Source of the DNA: Alphaproteobacteria bacterium
GTDB taxonomy: Bacteria > Pseudomonadota > Alphaproteobacteria > Bin95
Direction: 5' to 3'
Assembly (NCBI GenBank): GCA_029978325.1
Contig: JAPOJR010000005.1
Location: forward strand, 1-53,657
Length of the DNA: 53,657 nt
The position numbers and the translations under genes are program-made. The notes under the pieces are model-generated. The model had not been told where the DNA came from, ran no database searches, and worked only from the letters and a program-made list of their open reading frames with translations. This document shows, one piece after another, positions 51,183-53,657 of this stretch (position 1 is the stretch's first letter; every line of letters begins with the position of its first letter).

Positions 51183-52349
51183 CTAGCGAATAGCTCCATC
51201 GTTGCGCAGGCGCGCGATCCTGTCGGCATCGAAGCCGATTTCCGCCAGGATTTCGTCCGTCTGCTCACCCGGAACGGGTACATGCGCCAGGAAGCTACCC
51301 GGTTCGATCTTGGGCTGGCCGGGGATTTGCGGCACTGGCAGGGTGTGGTCGAAGCCTTTTTGGTCCAGCCACACCACCTGATCGACCGCCTTGACCTGTG
51401 CGTCCTCAAAAACGTCGCCGAAGTCGTTGACCTTGGCGGCCAGGATGTCGGCTTCCTCCAGCAAGGCCAGCCATTCGGCGCTGGTCTTGTCCACCATGCG
51501 CGGGCGGATGACCTCCATCAGGGCCGCCTCGTTCTCGATGCGCAGTTGCTGGTTGGCGAAGCGCGGATCGCTCTTCCACTCCTCCAGCCCCAGCATGTCG
51601 CAGAGCGCCGCAAAGTGGGCATCGCGGCGGGCGTTCATGTTGATGAAGCCGTCCTTGGTCTGGAACGTGCCGACGGGCGCGCCCAGAACCGCCGGCTCTG
51701 CGCCTTCCAGCCGGTACTCGATCATTTTACCCGCCTGGAAGGCCGCCGCCGCACCCGCCAGCGAAATATCCAGATACTGGCCTTCGCCCGTGCGGCTGCG
51801 CAGGTAGAGCGCCGGCGCGATGGCCTGGAAGGCATAAAGGCCGGTCATCACGTCGATGGCGATGATGGAAATGCGCTGCGGCAGGCCGTCCTTGTCCTTG
51901 TTGATCGACATCCAGCCGGAATAGGCCTGGATCACTGAATCCGTGACGGGACGCCCATTATAGGGGCCTTCCTGGCCATAGCCGGTGACCGAGAGATAGA
52001 TCACGTTCGGGTTTTTGGCTTTGACGCTGGCATAGTCTAGGCCGAACCGCCCCATAACCCCAGGTCGGAAGCTTTCCAGCACAATATCAGCCTCGAACGC
52101 CAATTTCTGGGCGATAGCGATGCCGTCCGGGTGTTTCAGGTCCAGCGCGATAGAGCGCTTGCCACGGTTCACCGCCAACCCATACGCGCAATGCTCGCCA
52201 TGCTTTTTGCCGATGGAGCGGCCCCAGTCGCCCGCAATCGGTTCGACTTTGACGACATCGGCGCCGTGTTGGGCCAGAAGCATGGCGCAATGCGGGCCGG
52301 CAACACCTTGGGTGGCGTCAAATACACGAATTCCTTCAAACGCTCGCAT
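51183..52349 (-). CDS. CaiB/BaiF-family (class III) CoA transferase
   Basis: A 388-residue family III CoA transferase, as formyl-CoA, carnitine or alpha-methylacyl-CoA enzymes. The catalytic Asp166 (IAIDVMTG), GADVVKVEP (29-37) and NRGKRSIALDLK (61-72) are conserved. It moves CoA between carboxylic acids without ATP. It lies 74 bp upstream of the TRAP binding protein and 44 bp after the Ldh-family gene on the same strand, which suggests an organic-acid uptake and activation unit. Confidence 0.92.
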   Translation of the reverse strand: MRAFEGIRVFDATQGVAGPHCAMLLAQHGADVVKVEPIAGDWGRSIGKKHGEHCAYGLAVNRGKRSIALDLKHPDGIAIAQKLAFEADIVLESFRPGVMGRFGLDYASVKAKNPNVIYLSVTGYGQEGPYNGRPVTDSVIQAYSGWMSINKDKDGLPQRISIIAIDVMTGLYAFQAIAPALYLRSRTGEGQYLDISLAGAAAAFQAGKMIEYRLEGAEPAVLGAPVGTFQTKDGFINMNARRDAHFAALCDMLGLEEWKSDPRFANQQLRIENEAALMEVIRPRMVDKTSAEWLALLEEADILAAKVNDFGDVFEDAQVKAVDQVVWLDQKGFDHTLPVPQIPGQPKIEPGSFLAHVPVPGEQTDEILAEIGFDADRIARLRNDGAIR

Positions 52350-52393
52350 GGTCGTGGCGTTTCCTCATAGCTGTTCGGTTGTTGCGGGCAATC

Positions 52394-53458
52394 CTAGCCG
52401 CGTGGGGGCGGCGGGGCTATCCCATAGCGCGCCGCCCAGGGTTGAAGCGCCGGCAAAATCGTCGGATGCAGCGGCACGCCGTTGGACTCCGCCTGTCGTT
52501 TCAGGGCGAGGCCGCGCTGGCCAGGTAGGCGCACGGGCGGGGCACCGGGTGCGGTGCGGGCGTTGCGGCAGAGGTCGGCCAGATGCTGCGTCTCGTCCAG
52601 GAAGGCTTCGCCGCCGCCGAAGGCATCGGGGTCGAAGACCTGAAGGAACACACTGGCGCCCTGGTGCGTCGGCCCTTGCAGCCGCCCGAACCCGCCAAGG
52701 CCGCTGGTCAGCGCCTCGACCATCAGGCCCAGGCCAAAGCCCTTGTGCCCCCGGTCCGCGCCGCCTAGCGGCAGCAGTGCGCCGGGCGGGTCGGCCAGCA
52801 GAATAGCCGGGTCGTCAGTGGCCCTGCCGTTGGCGTCCACAAGCCAGTCGCCGCCCAATCGTTCGCCGGCTGCAATGGCGCGCATAGATAGGCCGATGGT
52901 GGTGCCCGATGCGCTGACGTCCACCAGGATCGGCTCGCTGCGGGTGGGAATGCCGCAGGCGATCGGATCCGGCGTATAGATTTGCTCAACCGCGCCAAAC
53001 GGGGCGACGGCCTTGATGGCCGGGTCGCTGCTATAGAGCAGGCCCAGATACCCGCGTTCCGTAATCAGCGGCAGAAAGGCCGCGAGGCAGCCAATATGGT
53101 GCGAACGGCGGATGGCAATGGATGCGGTACCGAATTGCCCGGCACGGTCCAGCGCTGTCTGCACCGCCCGCCAGGTCAGCCACAGGCCGGGCTGATAGCG
53201 TCCGTCCCAGGTCAGGGCCGCTCCTTTGTCGCGAATCACGTCCGGCTGGCTGTCGGCGATCATGTGGCCGTCGTCTAGTGCCTTCAGGTAAACGGCTTCC
53301 TGCGCCAGGCCATGGGTGTCGTGGCCCATCGCATCCGCTTCCACCAGTAGCCGGGCGGTGACGTCGGCCGCTTCCTGGCCAAGGCCGGATGCCCGAAACA
53401 GAGCGGCGCCGAATTGCTCCAGCGCCGCGCGGTCATAGCGGAATCGTTCGCCGCTCAA
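52394..53458 (-). CDS. Ldh-family dehydrogenase (second member)
   Basis: A 354-residue type-2 malate/lactate dehydrogenase-like protein. MGHDTHGLAQEAVYL matches the N-terminal catalytic block, with no Arg after HG; DVSASGTTIG replaces the more usual DMATS; GHKGFGLGLMVEAL is the conserved C-terminal block. It is clearly diverged from the protein at 15034, so substrate differs. It begins with TTG, whose last two bases are the first two of the hspQ stop (TTGA); the next ATG would remove the N-terminal domain. Confidence 0.82.
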   Translation of the reverse strand: MSGERFRYDRAALEQFGAALFRASGLGQEAADVTARLLVEADAMGHDTHGLAQEAVYLKALDDGHMIADSQPDVIRDKGAALTWDGRYQPGLWLTWRAVQTALDRAGQFGTASIAIRRSHHIGCLAAFLPLITERGYLGLLYSSDPAIKAVAPFGAVEQIYTPDPIACGIPTRSEPILVDVSASGTTIGLSMRAIAAGERLGGDWLVDANGRATDDPAILLADPPGALLPLGGADRGHKGFGLGLMVEALTSGLGGFGRLQGPTHQGASVFLQVFDPDAFGGGEAFLDETQHLADLCRNARTAPGAPPVRLPGQRGLALKRQAESNGVPLHPTILPALQPWAARYGIAPPPPRG

Positions 53459-53657
53459 TGCGCGTGTTCCGGGCGGAGGATATAGTTACCGGCTTTCATA
53501 CCGGAAAAGACGTTGGCGACATCCGGATGACGTACCGGTTTACCGCTGTCGTCCACCAGTAGGTTCTGCTCGGAGACATAAGCGATGTAGGTGGTTTCCG
53601 CGTTTTCTGCGAACAAATGGTAAAAAGGCTGGTCTTTGCGCGGGCGGGATTCCTCCG
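53455..53657 (-). CDS. hspQ: Heat shock protein HspQ (N-terminus cut by window edge)
   Basis: The last 66 codons are present. RKDQPFYHLFAEN, YIAYVSEQNLLVDDSGKP and RHPDV match the conserved core of HspQ (YccV), a small hemimethylated-DNA-binding-like fold protein that acts as a specificity factor for Lon protease and in DnaA turnover. The end is EHAH, also typical. Its stop overlaps the TTG start of the dehydrogenase, so translation is probably coupled. Confidence 0.9.
   Translation of the reverse strand, partial: EESRPRKDQPFYHLFAENAETTYIAYVSEQNLLVDDSGKPVRHPDVANVFSGMKAGNYILRPEHAH

Overview
The window looks like a chromosomal segment of a GC-rich alphaproteobacterium, most likely of the Rhodospirillales type. 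Evidence for this is the split atpI-atpB-atpE-atpF'-atpF order with separate b' and b subunits, a dsbA-smc pair just upstream, a RegB/RegA (PrrBA, ActSR) redox two-component system, PagL, HspQ, and strong AGGAG-type ribosome sites. I saw no insertion sequence, prophage, CRISPR array, tRNA or rRNA. Fifty protein genes are supported; two run off the window ends (a B12-binding radical SAM protein on the left, hspQ on the right).

Layout. 1-6.2 kb: radical SAM protein (minus), an MFS efflux gene overlapping a metallophosphoesterase (plus), then a PRISE-type reductase (minus) divergent from an amine-oxidase-like flavoprotein (plus). 6.2-14.9 kb: a small degenerate Hpt-like protein with a candidate regulated promoter, then the housekeeping block dsbA-smc-YHS protein-atpIBEF'F, closed by a textbook terminator. 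15-28.2 kb: a catabolic block with a YbiC-like dehydrogenase, a Baeyer-Villiger-type monooxygenase divergent from a plus-strand series (acyl-CoA ligase, PNPOx-like protein, amidohydrolase, thiolase, alpha/beta hydrolase, TLP1-type thiolase-like protein), then minus-strand ygfZ, Rieske oxygenase and histidine phosphatase. 28.2-32.1 kb: glycosyltransferase, pagL-pip, an SNase-like protein and msrB, the last overlapping a TauD-type dioxygenase (to 33.0 kb).

33-40.2 kb: an LLM flavoprotein coupled to an alpha/beta hydrolase, the regB-regA-PPP phosphatase unit, a SYLF-domain protein and a PhzS-like monooxygenase. 40.2-46.2 kb: a minus-strand unit of EamA transporter, NtaA-type monooxygenase, D-aminoacylase-like amidohydrolase and acyl-CoA ligase, ending at a very strong terminator. 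46.3-53.7 kb: a sulfurtransferase coupled to an atypical M19 protein, phoH, a flavin reductase, an orphan TRAP-type binding protein, a CaiB-type CoA transferase, a second Ldh-family dehydrogenase and hspQ.

The catabolic genes together suggest oxidative ring opening (BVMO, flavin and Rieske oxygenases), hydrolysis, CoA activation and thiolysis of an unknown cyclic or nitrogen-containing substrate; this is inference. The most notable non-coding features are two strong nested stem-loops bracketing atpE, a repeated 17-bp motif beside a perfect TTGACA, two families of long REP-like palindromes, and a structured GC-rich segment with a terminator upstream of phoH. No clearly new defence or mobile system was found.
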